Shown in pieces: positions 16,383-26,054 of a stretch of 64,000 nt of DNA. Under the pieces are notes generated by a model that did no database searches, was not told the origin of the DNA, and saw only the letters and a list, made by a program, of their open reading frames with translations. Source of the DNA: an uncultured Verrucomicrobiota bacterium (lineage in GTDB: Bacteria > Verrucomicrobiota > Verrucomicrobiia > Opitutales > Opitutaceae). How positions within the stretch are numbered: the stretch's first letter is position 1; every line of letters starts with the position of its first letter. The translations under genes were made by a program, and so were the position numbers. The stretch spans positions 310,001 to 374,000 of the forward strand of contig CAIUGM010000014.1 in assembly GCA_903898675.1 (NCBI GenBank). Direction: 5' to 3'.

Positions 16383-16437
16383 CTTTTCTTTTGGAGGCCA
16401 AAAGAAAGTGCCCGCCGTAGCCTTGGCGAAGACGGGC
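16383..16437. repeat. Two small inverted repeats downstream of the tRNA
   Basis: CACTTTTCTTTTGG (16381-16394) pairs with CCAAAAGAAAGTG (16398-16410), with one bulge, right behind the tRNA end. GCCCG (16410-16414) and CGGGC (16433-16437) flank GCCGTAGCCTTGGCGAAG. The latter, in complement form, reappears at about 18746-18763. The first hairpin could end tRNA transcription. The rest of the gap holds nothing I recognise. Confidence 0.6.
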
Positions 16438-16455
16438 AATCAAACTCGCTCTACT

Positions 16456-17685
16456 TCAAGGCGATTTGTAAACAACCCCGCCCTTCATCACGAGCATCAC
16501 GTGCCAGAGCGCAGTGATGTCCTTCGTCGGATCGCCGTCCACCGCGATCAGATCAGCCAACAGGCCCGGAGCGACGCGACCAATCTTGGTTTCCATATGC
16601 AGAATCCGCGCATCCACCGACGTGGCGGCCTTAAGTGCGTCAACCGGCGACATACCGAACCGCACCATCGCCTCCAACTCGAGCACGTTGGTCCCGTGGG
16701 CAAAGACACCGACATCGCTGCCGTTGCCAATTGTCACACCGGCGGCCAGCGCCGCCTGAAATGATTCCTTCGCGCCGGGCCGAGCCCCCGTCGCCGCGAG
16801 CGTCGGGATGAGCGCGACGCCGTGCTCCTTCATCAGCTTGAAGACTTCCGGCGTCCCGGCGGTGCCGTGCTCGATGGTCTCGACTCCGGCCAGCACGGCG
16901 CGGCGCATGCCCTCGGGCGTCGTCGAATGCGCAGCAACCGGCCGGCCGCTGCTCCGGGCGGTGTCGACGATCAGCTTCAATTCCTCGAGCGAAAAGGTCG
17001 GGGCCGCGGTGTTGTCCGGACTCCAGCGGTAATCGGCGTAAACCTTGATCCAGTCGGCGCCGTGGCCGATTTGGTCGCGCACCACGCGGATCAGTTTGTC
17101 ACCGTCTGCTTCTTCGGCGCCCTGGGGGACATGCCACTCTGCGGCGTAACCCTTGGGGCCGTAGCTGCCGGTCGCGACGATGGCGCGGGTCACCACCAGC
17201 ATGCGAGGGCCGGGAATAATCCCCTGCTCCACCGCCTGCTTCAAGCCCACGTCGGCGTAACCCGCGCCCTCGGTACCGAGGTCGCGAATGGTCGTGAAGC
17301 CGGCAAGTAGAGTGGCGCGCAGGTGATTCGTGGCCCGGGCCACGCGGAGGGCGAGTGATTCATGGGCGACCTGGTCGTTCCAAGACGTCTCGCTGTAAGG
17401 ATGCAGCAGCACGTGCGAGTGCGCCTCAATCAAGCCAGGCAGCAAGGTCAATCCCGGCAGTTCGATGAGCTTGGCGTCTGCGGAAGCTTTCAAGTCCGCG
17501 ATTGGCCCGACTGACTCGATCTTGTCGGCCCGGACCACCGCGCCCCAGCCTTCGTGCGCGACGTCGCCATCGAACACCCGGGCTGGCTTGAGCAAATAAA
17601 CGGTGTCGGCTGCGGCGGCCGGCAACGACAGGATCACGGAAGCTACGAGCGTGAAGAGGAAAAGCACTCGGGTCGTTTTGCGCAT
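16456..17685 (-). CDS. Exported metal-dependent amidohydrolase
   Basis: A 409-residue amidohydrolase with a signal peptide (residues 1-26, ending LPAAAA). The metal site of the amidohydrolase superfamily is present: HSH at His89/His91 in LIEAHSHVLL, a carbamylatable Lys214 in WIKVYADYR, His253 in PVAAHSTTPEG, His273 in IEHGTAG and Asp324 in GNGSDVGVFAH. This set is like the imidazolonepropionase/Xaa-Pro dipeptidase group of exported amidohydrolases. Substrate is unknown, but a peptide or cyclic amide is likely. It stands alone, downstream of a repeat. Confidence 0.85.
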   Translation of the reverse strand: MRKTTRVLFLFTLVASVILSLPAAAADTVYLLKPARVFDGDVAHEGWGAVVRADKIESVGPIADLKASADAKLIELPGLTLLPGLIEAHSHVLLHPYSETSWNDQVAHESLALRVARATNHLRATLLAGFTTIRDLGTEGAGYADVGLKQAVEQGIIPGPRMLVVTRAIVATGSYGPKGYAAEWHVPQGAEEADGDKLIRVVRDQIGHGADWIKVYADYRWSPDNTAAPTFSLEELKLIVDTARSSGRPVAAHSTTPEGMRRAVLAGVETIEHGTAGTPEVFKLMKEHGVALIPTLAATGARPGAKESFQAALAAGVTIGNGSDVGVFAHGTNVLELEAMVRFGMSPVDALKAATSVDARILHMETKIGRVAPGLLADLIAVDGDPTKDITALWHVMLVMKGGVVYKSP

Positions 17686-17746
17686 GGGCTGGAAAGTGAC
17701 GATTGGCCCGCTGATGGCAAAGCGCTTTCGCGTGAGTCATTAAACT

Positions 17747-17829
17747 GAGGTGCCCACGGAACACACGGAACACACGGAAATTCCTGAGGTTTTTGTTCTG
17801 TGTATTCCGTGTGTTCCGTGGGCAACCTC
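17747..17829. repeat. Inverted repeat of CACGGAACACACGGAA type
   Basis: An 83-bp hairpin. The left arm starts GAGGTGCCCACGGAACACAC and the right arm ends GTGTTCCGTGGGCAACCTC, with nearly perfect pairing over more than 20 bases each. The left arm also holds a direct duplication ACACACGGAA. It fills the gap between the divergent amidohydrolase and ABC ATPase genes. Confidence 0.85.
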
Positions 17830-17894
17830 CGATCTGGCATCAGGGAATTTAGCTTGGCGCGGTGGCGGGAGGCGCGTGACATTGAACTCTTATC

Positions 17895-18707
17895 GTGGCC
17901 TTCCCGAAAACACTTCTCATCGACTTCGCCCACCTCACGGTTTTCCTGGGCGACCGGCCGGTTTTGCGGGACCTCACCCTGCAGGTCAAGCGGGGCGAGC
18001 ATCTGGTCATCCTCGGCGCCAATGGCTCGGGCAAATCCACGCTCATCAAGACCATCTTCCGGGAGCTTTATCCGGTCACCGATGTGCCGGGCTTCCGTTT
18101 CAATATTCTGGGGAGCGAACTCTGGGACGTGGCCGATCTGCACAAGAAATTCGGCATCGTCTCCCCTGACCTATTGAGCCGGATCTCGCACGAGGTAACT
18201 GCGCGGCGCGTGACAGCCCGCGAATTCGTGCTCTCCGGTTTCTTCAGCAGCATCGGGCTGTGGCCACATCACAAGATAACCGCCACCCAGGAGCGTCGGG
18301 CCCGGTCGATCATGAAATTCCTGTCCATCAATCATCTCGCCGATCGCCCCCACTCCGCCATGTCGGCCGGCGAGCAGCGCCGGGCACTGATCGGCCGGGC
18401 CCTTGTGCACGATCCCGAGGTGCTCATCCTCGACGAGCCGACCAACAGCCTCGATCCGGGCGCCATGCGCGAATTCCACGCCGTGGTGCGCAAGCTCATC
18501 AGGAGCGGCAAGAGCCTCGTACTGGTCACCCATCATGTGACCGACATCCAGCCGGGCATGGAGCGGGTGATCCTCATGAAGAACGGCCGCATCATGGCCG
18601 ATGGGCCGACGAGGAAGATTCTGACGTCCGCTACGCTGTCGCGGTTGTTTAGGAAGAAGCTGCGGTTGATCAAGAGCCGACTGGGGTATGAGTTGGTGGG
18701 CGGGTAA
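17895..18707 (+). CDS. Stand-alone ABC ATPase (ModF-like)
   Basis: A 270-residue ABC ATPase with Walker A GANGSGKSTLIKTIFREL, Walker B LILDEPTNSLDPGA and an H-loop VLVTHHVTDI. The signature is MSAGEQRRALIGRAL, a variant of LSGGQ. No membrane or binding-protein gene adjoins it. Such single-domain proteins that resemble ModF are common and of uncertain role; it could supply energy to a permease elsewhere or act without transport. The GTG at 17895 is used as start (MAFPKTLLIDFAHLTVF); no stronger start lies nearby. Confidence 0.8.
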   Translation: MAFPKTLLIDFAHLTVFLGDRPVLRDLTLQVKRGEHLVILGANGSGKSTLIKTIFRELYPVTDVPGFRFNILGSELWDVADLHKKFGIVSPDLLSRISHEVTARRVTAREFVLSGFFSSIGLWPHHKITATQERRARSIMKFLSINHLADRPHSAMSAGEQRRALIGRALVHDPEVLILDEPTNSLDPGAMREFHAVVRKLIRSGKSLVLVTHHVTDIQPGMERVILMKNGRIMADGPTRKILTSATLSRLFRKKLRLIKSRLGYELVGG

Positions 18708-18710
18708 CCT

Positions 18711-18834
18711 GTAGGGCTGCCGCTTCAGCCTTCGCCCCTCCTTCGCCAAGCTACGGCCCGACAGGCACGGCTGGCCAGCGGTCTTACGACCGCTGCTACA
18801 TTCGAACCGGCACGGCGACAAGCGCCGGCCCTAC
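18711..18834. repeat. Composite GTAG...CTAC repeat element
   Basis: A 124-bp block beginning GTAGGGCTGCCGC and ending GCCGGCCCTAC. Inside it lies GCGGTCTTACGACCGCTGC followed by TAC, the same palindrome as at 54220-54247, and TCCTTCGCCAAGCTACGGC, the complement of the motif near 16415. It looks like several repeat units nested together. Confidence 0.75.
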
Positions 18835-18855
18835 TATTACCCAGTGAGGTATTTC

Positions 18856-18982
18856 GTAGCCGTGTTGGAGCTTGGCGACAACGTGGCCGGCCGGGCGGCC
18901 GGAACCATCCTTGGTCCGGTTGCCTGCGACCCCGGTCTTGTCGCGCCAAAGGCGCTCGGAACGCAGACGCAAGCGCGGCTAC
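18856..18982. repeat. GTAG...CTAC inverted-repeat element, family A (long copy)
   Basis: A 127-bp copy that begins GTAGCCGTGTTGGAGCTTGG and ends CAAGCGCGGCTAC. Its ends match the 2324 copy, but the middle is about 45 bases longer. It lies just downstream of the cupin gene, in a 281-bp gap that otherwise holds only the composite repeat at 18711. Confidence 0.75.
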
Positions 18983-18988
18983 ACGAAC

Positions 18989-19351
18989 TCAGCTATCCCG
19001 ATGCACCGTGCCGGGCGTGAAAGCCGGGAGGCAGACGGCGATATACTCGCAGCCGTCCGGATGCGGCGTGCTATACTGCACCCATTCGCCCTTCGGCGTG
19101 TGCACGCCCTGGCCGGCTTTGACGGTCAGCGTCTCGGTCTTGGTTTTCACCTGCAGTTCGCCGCGGAGGACGACCGTGTATTCGTCGAACTCGGGCGTCT
19201 GACCGGGTTCGACCCAGCCGCCGGGGCTGCGCATGCGGGCGATGCTGGTGGTTTTCGTGCCGCTGTTCACGCCGCCGAAGTATTCCTCGATCAGCTTGGG
19301 TTTGTTGCCGGCGGCTTCGATGACGGTGGGTTTGGGAATGAGTCGGGCCAT
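18989..19351 (-). CDS. Single-domain cupin protein
   Basis: A 120-residue single cupin barrel. The typical cupin-2 pattern is visible: GQTPEFDEYTVVLRGELQVK corresponds to motif 1, with E, DE and a G but no His, and VKAGQGVHTPKGEWVQY to motif 2 with one His. The metal site therefore looks reduced. The strand MRSPGGWVEPGQTPEFDEYT matches small cupins annotated as ethanolamine-utilisation- or ectoine-like. Function unknown. It follows sahH but is separated from it by a strong terminator, so it is probably transcribed on its own. Confidence 0.8.
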   Translation of the reverse strand: MARLIPKPTVIEAAGNKPKLIEEYFGGVNSGTKTTSIARMRSPGGWVEPGQTPEFDEYTVVLRGELQVKTKTETLTVKAGQGVHTPKGEWVQYSTPHPDGCEYIAVCLPAFTPGTVHRDS

Positions 19352-19420
19352 GGTGGGACGGCGCGTAGCGCCGCAGTTGAAGGTTGTGTGGGTGAAAGTT
19401 GAAAGACGGAAATGAGACGC

Positions 19421-19451
19421 AAAAAAACGCCGCGTCGTGAGACGCGGCGTT
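19421..19451 (-). terminator. Rho-independent terminator of metK-sahH
   Basis: On the minus strand AACGCCGCGTC and GACGCGGCGTT form a perfect 11-bp stem around a 4-base loop, followed by a run of T. It sits eight bases after the sahH stop codon and ends the metK-sahH transcript before the cupin gene. Confidence 0.93.
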
Positions 19452-19459
19452 GGTGGAAA

Positions 19460-20887
19460 TCAGTAGCGGTAGTGCTCGGGCTTGTACGGTCCCTCCAGCG
19501 GCACGCCGAGGTATTCGGCCTGGCTCTTGGTGAGCTTCGTGAGCTTGGCGCCGATCTTCTCCAGGTGGAGCCGGGCGACCTCCTCGTCGAGGTGCTTCGG
19601 CAGGCGGTAGACGCCGATCTTGTACGTGTCCTTGTTTTTCCAGAGATCGAGCTGGGCGAGCGTCTGGTTGGTGAAGCTATTCGACATCACGAACGACGGA
19701 TGGCCGGTGGCGCAGCCGAGATTCACGAGGCGACCCTCGGCCAGCAGGTAGATGCTGTTGCCCTTCGGGAAGGTGTAGAGGTCGTACTGCGGCTTCACGT
19801 TGATGCGCTTGGCGTCGGACGTGTTGAGCAGGTCGACCTGGATCTCGTTGTCGAAGTGGCCGATGTTGCAGACGATGGCCTGGTCCTTCATCTGGCGCAT
19901 GTGCTCCAGCGTGATGATGTCCTTGTTACCGGTCGTGGTGACGTAGATGTCGGCCTTGCCGAGCGTGCTCTCGATCGTGTTGACCTCGAAGCCCTCCATC
20001 GCGGCCTGCAGGGCGTTGATGGGGTCGATCTCGGTGACAATGACGCGGGCACCGAAGCCCTTGAGCGAAAACGCGGAGCCCTTGCCCACGTCGCCGTAGC
20101 CGCAGACGCAGGCGACCTTGCCGGCGATCATGACATCGGTGGCGCGCTTCAGGCCGTCGGCGAGTGACTCGCGGCAGCCGTAGAGATTGTCGAACTTCGA
20201 CTTCGTGACCGAGTCGTTGACGTTGATGGCCGGCACGCGGAGTTTGCCCTTCTCGAGCATCTGGTAGAGGCGGTGCACGCCGGTGGTCGTCTCCTCGGAG
20301 ACGCCACGCCATTCCTTGGCGATCGTGGTCCAGCGGAGCGGGTCCTCCTTGTGGACGCGCTTGAGGACATTCTTGATGACCTGTTCCTCGTGGGAGCCGG
20401 AAGGCGTGTTGACCCAGTCGCTGCCCTCCTCGAGCTCGCAACCCTTGTGGATGAGCAGGGTGACGTCGCCGCCGTCATCGACGACGAGCTGCGGGCCCTT
20501 GCCGCCGGGGAAGAAAATGGCCTTGAGGGTCAGGTCCCAGTATTCCTCGAGCGTCTCGCCCTTCCAGGCGAAGACCGGCGTGCCGGACTTGGCGATGGCC
20601 GCCGCGGCGTGATCCTGCGTCGAGAAGATGTTGCACGAGGCCCAGCGCACATCGGCGCCGAGTTCCTTGAGCGTCTCGATGAGGACGGCGGTCTGGATCG
20701 TCATGTGGAGCGAGCCGGTGATGCGCACATCCTTGAGGGGCTTGCCCGGGCCGAATTTCTTGCGGACGGAAACTAGGCCGGGCATCTCGTGCTCGGCGAT
20801 GGAGATTTCCTTGCGACCCCACTCAGCGAGAGTGATGTCCTTGACGTGGTAGTCGTTCGCCGTGGGCGTGGTAGAAGCGGTAGCCAT
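19460..20887 (-). CDS. sahH: Adenosylhomocysteinase
   Basis: SahH hydrolyses S-adenosylhomocysteine to adenosine and homocysteine with bound NAD, relieving inhibition of methyltransferases. The 475-residue protein has [45 protein letters not shown] and the NAD loop [13 protein letters not shown], and ends in the conserved KPEHYRY. Start at the ATG at 20887 ([20 protein letters not shown]); reading on upstream to 21283 only gives low-complexity shadow of metK. It follows metK by 19 bases and closes the activated methyl cycle. Confidence 0.97.
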   Translation of the reverse strand: MATASTTPTANDYHVKDITLAEWGRKEISIAEHEMPGLVSVRKKFGPGKPLKDVRITGSLHMTIQTAVLIETLKELGADVRWASCNIFSTQDHAAAAIAKSGTPVFAWKGETLEEYWDLTLKAIFFPGGKGPQLVVDDGGDVTLLIHKGCELEEGSDWVNTPSGSHEEQVIKNVLKRVHKEDPLRWTTIAKEWRGVSEETTTGVHRLYQMLEKGKLRVPAINVNDSVTKSKFDNLYGCRESLADGLKRATDVMIAGKVACVCGYGDVGKGSAFSLKGFGARVIVTEIDPINALQAAMEGFEVNTIESTLGKADIYVTTTGNKDIITLEHMRQMKDQAIVCNIGHFDNEIQVDLLNTSDAKRINVKPQYDLYTFPKGNSIYLLAEGRLVNLGCATGHPSFVMSNSFTNQTLAQLDLWKNKDTYKIGVYRLPKHLDEEVARLHLEKIGAKLTKLTKSQAEYLGVPLEGPYKPEHYRY

Positions 20888-20906
20888 GGTAGTATAGGTT
20901 GGGAGG

Positions 20907-22073
<1,167 letters not shown>

Positions 22074-22206
22074 AGGTAGACCTTGGACAAAAAGCGGTTC
22101 AACCCTTGGGGCAAGTACAATATCAACATATCTGTATCCCATGATACGTCATTTCAAACATGATTCAGCTCAGTCTGGAGCCTTCTGTGTCGATAGGCCC
22201 AGCATC

Positions 22207-23355
22207 ATGCCTGTGCTTGAGCCGTGCTTAGCGAGCAAGTTTGACCTCAAGGACCGCAAAATCCTGTTGGTCGACGATGATCGTCTCAATTTGCGGATTC
22301 TTGCAGGAATTCTTAAGCCGGAGGGAGTTATCATGGTAGAGGCTGCCTCTGGCGAGGCTGCCCTTGAGCAATACGCCCGGTTCCAGCCCGATCTGGTTCT
22401 CTTGGATGTCGTGATGCCCGGCATCAACGGATTCGAAGCCTGTCGGCAACTCCGGCAGATCTACGGTGAAGGCTGTGCTCCGGTAATCTTCATCACGGCC
22501 AAGCACGAGTCCGACGACATTATCGAGGGACTGGAGGCCGGCGGGGTCGACTATGTGTCCAAGCCGTTTCGCGCCAAGGAGGCCCTCGCCCGCATCCGGA
22601 TTCACCTGCAAAACCGGGTGCTCAACGAGGAGCAGGCCCGGCTCGTCGAGCAGCTCAATCACGCCAGTGCCGCCAAAAACCGCCTGCTGGGCATGGCCGC
22701 GCACGACTTGCGGAATCCCCTCGCCTCGATCCGCGCCCTCGCGGAATTCCTCATGGACGGAACCGTCGGACCACTCGCCACCGAGCAACTGGACCTGGTG
22801 ACCACCATCCACGAGGCCAGCCAGTCGATGCTCACCCTCGTGAACGAGCTCCTTGACGTCTCGGTGATCGAATCGGGGCAGCTGAAGATTTATCTCAAGC
22901 CGGTCTTGCTCAGTGAGCTGGTCGTAAAATCAGTGACGGTGGCGAACATGAACGCCGAAAAGAAGGGCACCACCCTGCGTTTCACCGACGGCACCGCCGG
23001 GGAGCATCTCCTGCTGGATGCGGAGAAGATCAAGCAGGTGGTCGACAACCTCCTGAGCAACGCGGTCAAGTTTTCACCCCCGGGCGCCCTGATCCAGGTG
23101 AGCAGCAAAATCAGCGACGGGCGCGTGGCCGTCTGGGTGCGGGACCAGGGTCCGGGCATACCCGACGCCGACCGGGGCAAGTTGTTCAAGGATTTCGGCC
23201 AGACCTCCGTCAAGCCCACCGGCGGCGAGAAGAGCACGGGCCTCGGTCTGGCGATCTGCAAAAAGCTCATTGAGGCTCACCAAGGGACCATTTGTGCCGA
23301 TAACGAGCCTGATGGCGGCTGCACCTTCAAAATTACCCTCCCCCTGAAACGATGA
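22207..23355 (+). CDS. Response-regulator/histidine-kinase protein (REC-HisKA-HATPase)
   Basis: A 382-residue cytoplasmic kinase with an N-terminal receiver domain (about 15-130; DDD at 23-25, phosphoacceptor Asp67 in LVLLDVVMPG, Lys119 in VSKPF). A DHp helix follows with His166 in MAAHDLRNPLAS. The HATPase domain has the N-box NLLSNAVKFSPPG, G1 box VRDQGPGIPD and G2 box STGLGLAICKKL. No transmembrane segment is present, so its input must be another phosphoprotein or a cytosolic signal. Start at 22207 (MPVLEPCLAS); an ATG at 22141 would add 22 residues. The stop overlaps the next gene (ATGA), the first link in a tight operon with a CheY-like regulator, PilB and HPt genes. Confidence 0.93.
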   Translation: MPVLEPCLASKFDLKDRKILLVDDDRLNLRILAGILKPEGVIMVEAASGEAALEQYARFQPDLVLLDVVMPGINGFEACRQLRQIYGEGCAPVIFITAKHESDDIIEGLEAGGVDYVSKPFRAKEALARIRIHLQNRVLNEEQARLVEQLNHASAAKNRLLGMAAHDLRNPLASIRALAEFLMDGTVGPLATEQLDLVTTIHEASQSMLTLVNELLDVSVIESGQLKIYLKPVLLSELVVKSVTVANMNAEKKGTTLRFTDGTAGEHLLLDAEKIKQVVDNLLSNAVKFSPPGALIQVSSKISDGRVAVWVRDQGPGIPDADRGKLFKDFGQTSVKPTGGEKSTGLGLAICKKLIEAHQGTICADNEPDGGCTFKITLPLKR

Positions 23356-23768
23356 ATTTCACCGGCAAGATCCTACTCGTGGACGACGAGGCCCATATCC
23401 GGAAATTTGTCGGGCTGGTGCTGAAGAAAATCTGCACCCCGACGATTGTCGAGGCGGGCGACGGCCTGATCGCGCTGAGCCTTTACGCGCAGGAAAAACC
23501 CGACCTGGTGCTGCTGGACGTCAACATGCCCAACTTCGACGGACTGCAGACCCTCGAGCGGCTGCGCCAGATCGCGCCCGAGGCGAACGTGGTCATGCTG
23601 ACTTCGCTGACCAACCGGCACACGGTGGAGGAATGCGCGCGGCTTGGCGCGCTGGACTATATCCGCAAGGACACGCCGCGCGAGGAACTCCAGGCCCAGC
23701 TGCAACGGATCATCGAGGAGTGCTTCGACGAGGAAGCCCTGCCCGCGACCGAGCCCAGTCCGTCATGA
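23352..23768 (+). CDS. CheY-like response regulator
   Basis: A 138-residue protein made of one receiver domain: acidic pair DDE at 11-13, phosphoacceptor Asp56 in LVLLDVNMPNFDGLQ, Thr in VVMLTSLTNR and Lys in DYIRKDTPRE. There is no output domain, so it should act by protein contact. The C-terminus is a short acidic tail (EECFDEEALPATEPSPS). It overlaps the kinase gene upstream and the small gene downstream by four bases each (ATGA), so the three are translated together. A likely role is to receive phosphate within the HPt-containing relay encoded in this operon and act on the pilus or secretion ATPase encoded two genes later; this is inference. Confidence 0.92.
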   Translation: MNFTGKILLVDDEAHIRKFVGLVLKKICTPTIVEAGDGLIALSLYAQEKPDLVLLDVNMPNFDGLQTLERLRQIAPEANVVMLTSLTNRHTVEECARLGALDYIRKDTPREELQAQLQRIIEECFDEEALPATEPSPS

Positions 23769-23971
23769 TCGCCCCTTCCAAGAATTCCTCCGGCCAGCCC
23801 AACCCGCTGCCCGGGTTGGCCGAGGTGCGCTATTCGCTGCCGGACCTGCTCCGGGAAGTCCAGCTGGAGCGCAACGCCGCCGCCTACGCCTTCGAAAAGC
23901 TCGACCAGCTGGAAATCGCCAAGCTGTTCAAGAAAAACCGCGCCCACCGTGCCTCCCGCCCTCGAAAATAG
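23765..23971 (+). CDS. Small protein of unknown function within the PilB operon
   Basis: A 68-residue protein with a polar N-terminus (MIAPSKNSSGQPNPLPG) and a predicted helix LPDLLREVQLERNAAAYAFE with LDQLEIAKLFKKNRAHRA, ending basic (SRPRK). The heptad-like leucines suggest a short coiled coil. I do not recognise the family. The gene overlaps the regulator stop by four bases and its 3' end overlaps the GTG start of the PilB-like gene by 23, so it is clearly part of the operon and probably real. It may be an adaptor between the regulator and the ATPase. Confidence 0.65.
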   Translation: MIAPSKNSSGQPNPLPGLAEVRYSLPDLLREVQLERNAAAYAFEKLDQLEIAKLFKKNRAHRASRPRK

Positions 23972-25661
23972 CACCTTCCTCGAGCTGGTCCGGCGGCTGC
24001 CGAAATTCGACTTCGAGAAGGAGCTCGAGGCGCTCGGCCAGCAGCATGGCGCCGGCAGCCTCGCCCAGCTGCAGGCCCTGATCGACCAGAAGCTCATTTC
24101 CAAGGAGGAGGCCACCCGCCAGTGGGCCAACTCCATCGGCATCGCCTACGTGGACGTGCTGTCGTCCGCGATCACCGAGGAGGCCGTGGCTAAAATCCCC
24201 TCGGAGATCGCCAAGAAAGCCAACGTGATCGGCCTCTACATCATTGACGAGGTGCTCACGGTCGCCATGTCGACGCCGCAGGACAACAACCTGGTCCGCC
24301 GGCTCCAGCAGATCACCCAGCTGACGATCAGCCCGGTGTTCAGCCTGCCCTGTGAGATCGATGATGCGCTCTCCATCCAGTACTGCACCGAGAAAAGCCT
24401 CGCGGACAGCCTGGTCGACCTGGAAAAGGACACGCTCTTCAACCGCCCCGAACTGGCCAACCAGAGCATCGAGCTGCTGGCCGAGTCCGAGTCCCTGATC
24501 CGGGTGCTCGACGAGGTCATCTACTTCGCGCTCCGGGAGCGGGCCAGCGACATCCATATCGAACCGCTCGAGAACCACACCCGCATCCGCTTCCGCATCG
24601 ACGGCATGATGCGGGAAATGATCACCTTCTCCCGCAAGCTGCACCGGGCGGTCATCGTCCGCCTCAAGATCCTCTGCAGCGTCAACATCTCAGAGTCCCG
24701 GTTTCCGCAGGACGGCCGCTTCTCGATCGCCATCGGCACGAACAAGGCGGACTTCCGGTTCTCCTGCATTCCCACCGTCAATGGGGAGAAGGCCGTCATC
24801 CGCGTCCTCGCCTCCACAGGCCGCAAGTCGATGATCACGCTGGAGAAGATGCTGATCTCGCAACCCATCCTGCAGCCGCTCAAGCGGCTCATGCAAAGCC
24901 CGAACGGGATTCTTTTTGTCACGGGCCCGACCGGCTCCGGCAAGACCACCACCCTTTACTCGGCGCTGAGCGAGATCAACACCCCGGGCATCAACATCTC
25001 CACCATCGAGGACCCGGTCGAGATCCAGCTGTCCGGCGTCAGCCAGAGCCAGGTCAACGGCCACATCGACCTGAAGTTCTCCACCCTGCTGCGGGCGTTC
25101 CTGCGGCAGGATCCCGATGTCATCCTCATCGGCGAGATCCGCGACCTGGAAACCGCCAAGATCGCCACCGAGGCCGCCCTGACCGGCCACCTCGTGCTCG
25201 CCACCCTCCACACGAACACCGCGGCGCAGGCCATCGTCCGCCTGATGGAAATCGGCGTCGAGTCCTACATGGTCGCACCCTCCGTCATCGGCGTGCTCGC
25301 GCAGCGGCTGGCAGCCCGCATCTGTGAAAAATGCAGCGAGGCATATTACCCGCCCCGCGAGGTGCTGCTGCGCTATTTCGAGGAGGAGGGCCTCACCGAC
25401 GTCCCCTTCTTCCGCGGGCGCGGCTGCCCGCACTGCCGCGGGACCGGTTACCGGGGCCGGGTCGCGTTTCACGAACTCGTGCTCATCACCGAGGAAGTGC
25501 GCCAGCTGATCTCCGAGCGAAAGAGCGCCCAGGAAATCACACGGGCCGCCGCCAAGGTCGGCTACAAGCCGCTTCGCTATGATGGCTTGCGCAAAGTTTT
25601 GCTCGGCCTTACCACCATTGAGGAAATCGAACAGAATACCTCCTCGGAATGGGCCACCTAA
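23949..25661 (+). CDS. PilB/GspE-family assembly ATPase
   Basis: A 570-residue hexameric secretion ATPase of the type IV pilus/type II secretion class. An N-terminal GspE-like domain (residues 1-150) precedes the motor. The motor has Walker A GPTGSGKTTTLYSAL at 326-340, an Asp box with IEDPVE, Walker B ILIGEIRD at 392-399, a His box LATLHTNTA and a four-cysteine zinc site (CEKC at 459-462, CPHC at 493-496). The GTG at 23949 is the likely start because it is within the overlap. No other pilus genes are in the window, so pilus versus secretion cannot be decided. Its place among receiver, kinase and HPt genes suggests that phosphotransfer controls it. Confidence 0.9.
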   Translation: MPPALENSTFLELVRRLPKFDFEKELEALGQQHGAGSLAQLQALIDQKLISKEEATRQWANSIGIAYVDVLSSAITEEAVAKIPSEIAKKANVIGLYIIDEVLTVAMSTPQDNNLVRRLQQITQLTISPVFSLPCEIDDALSIQYCTEKSLADSLVDLEKDTLFNRPELANQSIELLAESESLIRVLDEVIYFALRERASDIHIEPLENHTRIRFRIDGMMREMITFSRKLHRAVIVRLKILCSVNISESRFPQDGRFSIAIGTNKADFRFSCIPTVNGEKAVIRVLASTGRKSMITLEKMLISQPILQPLKRLMQSPNGILFVTGPTGSGKTTTLYSALSEINTPGINISTIEDPVEIQLSGVSQSQVNGHIDLKFSTLLRAFLRQDPDVILIGEIRDLETAKIATEAALTGHLVLATLHTNTAAQAIVRLMEIGVESYMVAPSVIGVLAQRLAARICEKCSEAYYPPREVLLRYFEEEGLTDVPFFRGRGCPHCRGTGYRGRVAFHELVLITEEVRQLISERKSAQEITRAAAKVGYKPLRYDGLRKVLLGLTTIEEIEQNTSSEWAT

Positions 25662-25673
25662 TTCACCGCCACC

Positions 25674-26036
25674 ATGCCTGATGATCCGGTCATCGATCCG
25701 CAGGCGATTGCCAACCTCCGCGAGCTCAGCCCCGACGGGGCCCAGGAATTCCTCTGCGAACTGATCGGCGTGTATCTGGAGGACACCCCGCTGCGCCTGG
25801 CCGAGCTCGACCGCGCGATGGCCGCGCAGGACGCCTCCACCCTCGGCAAGGCCGCGCACACCATCAAGGGCAGCTCGAGTAATTTTGGTGCCATCCGGCT
25901 GTCCAAACTGGCCCAGCAGATCGAACTGCAGGGCAAATCCGGCAATGTGAGCGGGGCGGGCCCGCTGTGCAGCCAGCTGCACGTGGAGTACGACCTGGTG
26001 GCCGCGGCGCTCAAACGCATTGCGGCCGGCGCCTAA
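25674..26036 (+). CDS. Histidine phosphotransfer (HPt) protein
   Basis: A 120-residue four-helix HPt protein with the phosphoacceptor His62 in AAHTIKGSSSNFGA. It shuttles phosphate between receiver domains. The gene follows the PilB-like gene by 12 bases and belongs with the receiver-kinase and CheY-like genes at 22207-23768, completing the parts of a His-Asp-His-Asp relay in one operon. Its length and single domain are typical of free HPt proteins. Confidence 0.92.
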   Translation: MPDDPVIDPQAIANLRELSPDGAQEFLCELIGVYLEDTPLRLAELDRAMAAQDASTLGKAAHTIKGSSSNFGAIRLSKLAQQIELQGKSGNVSGAGPLCSQLHVEYDLVAAALKRIAAGA

Positions 26037-26054
26037 CTGGGCCAGATTAGCGCC

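Noticed and set aside
22074-22206. Possible SAM riboswitch upstream of metK
   Set aside because: I could not find the conserved core of SAM-I, SAM-II or SAM-IV types in this 133-base gap; a covariance-model search would be decisive.
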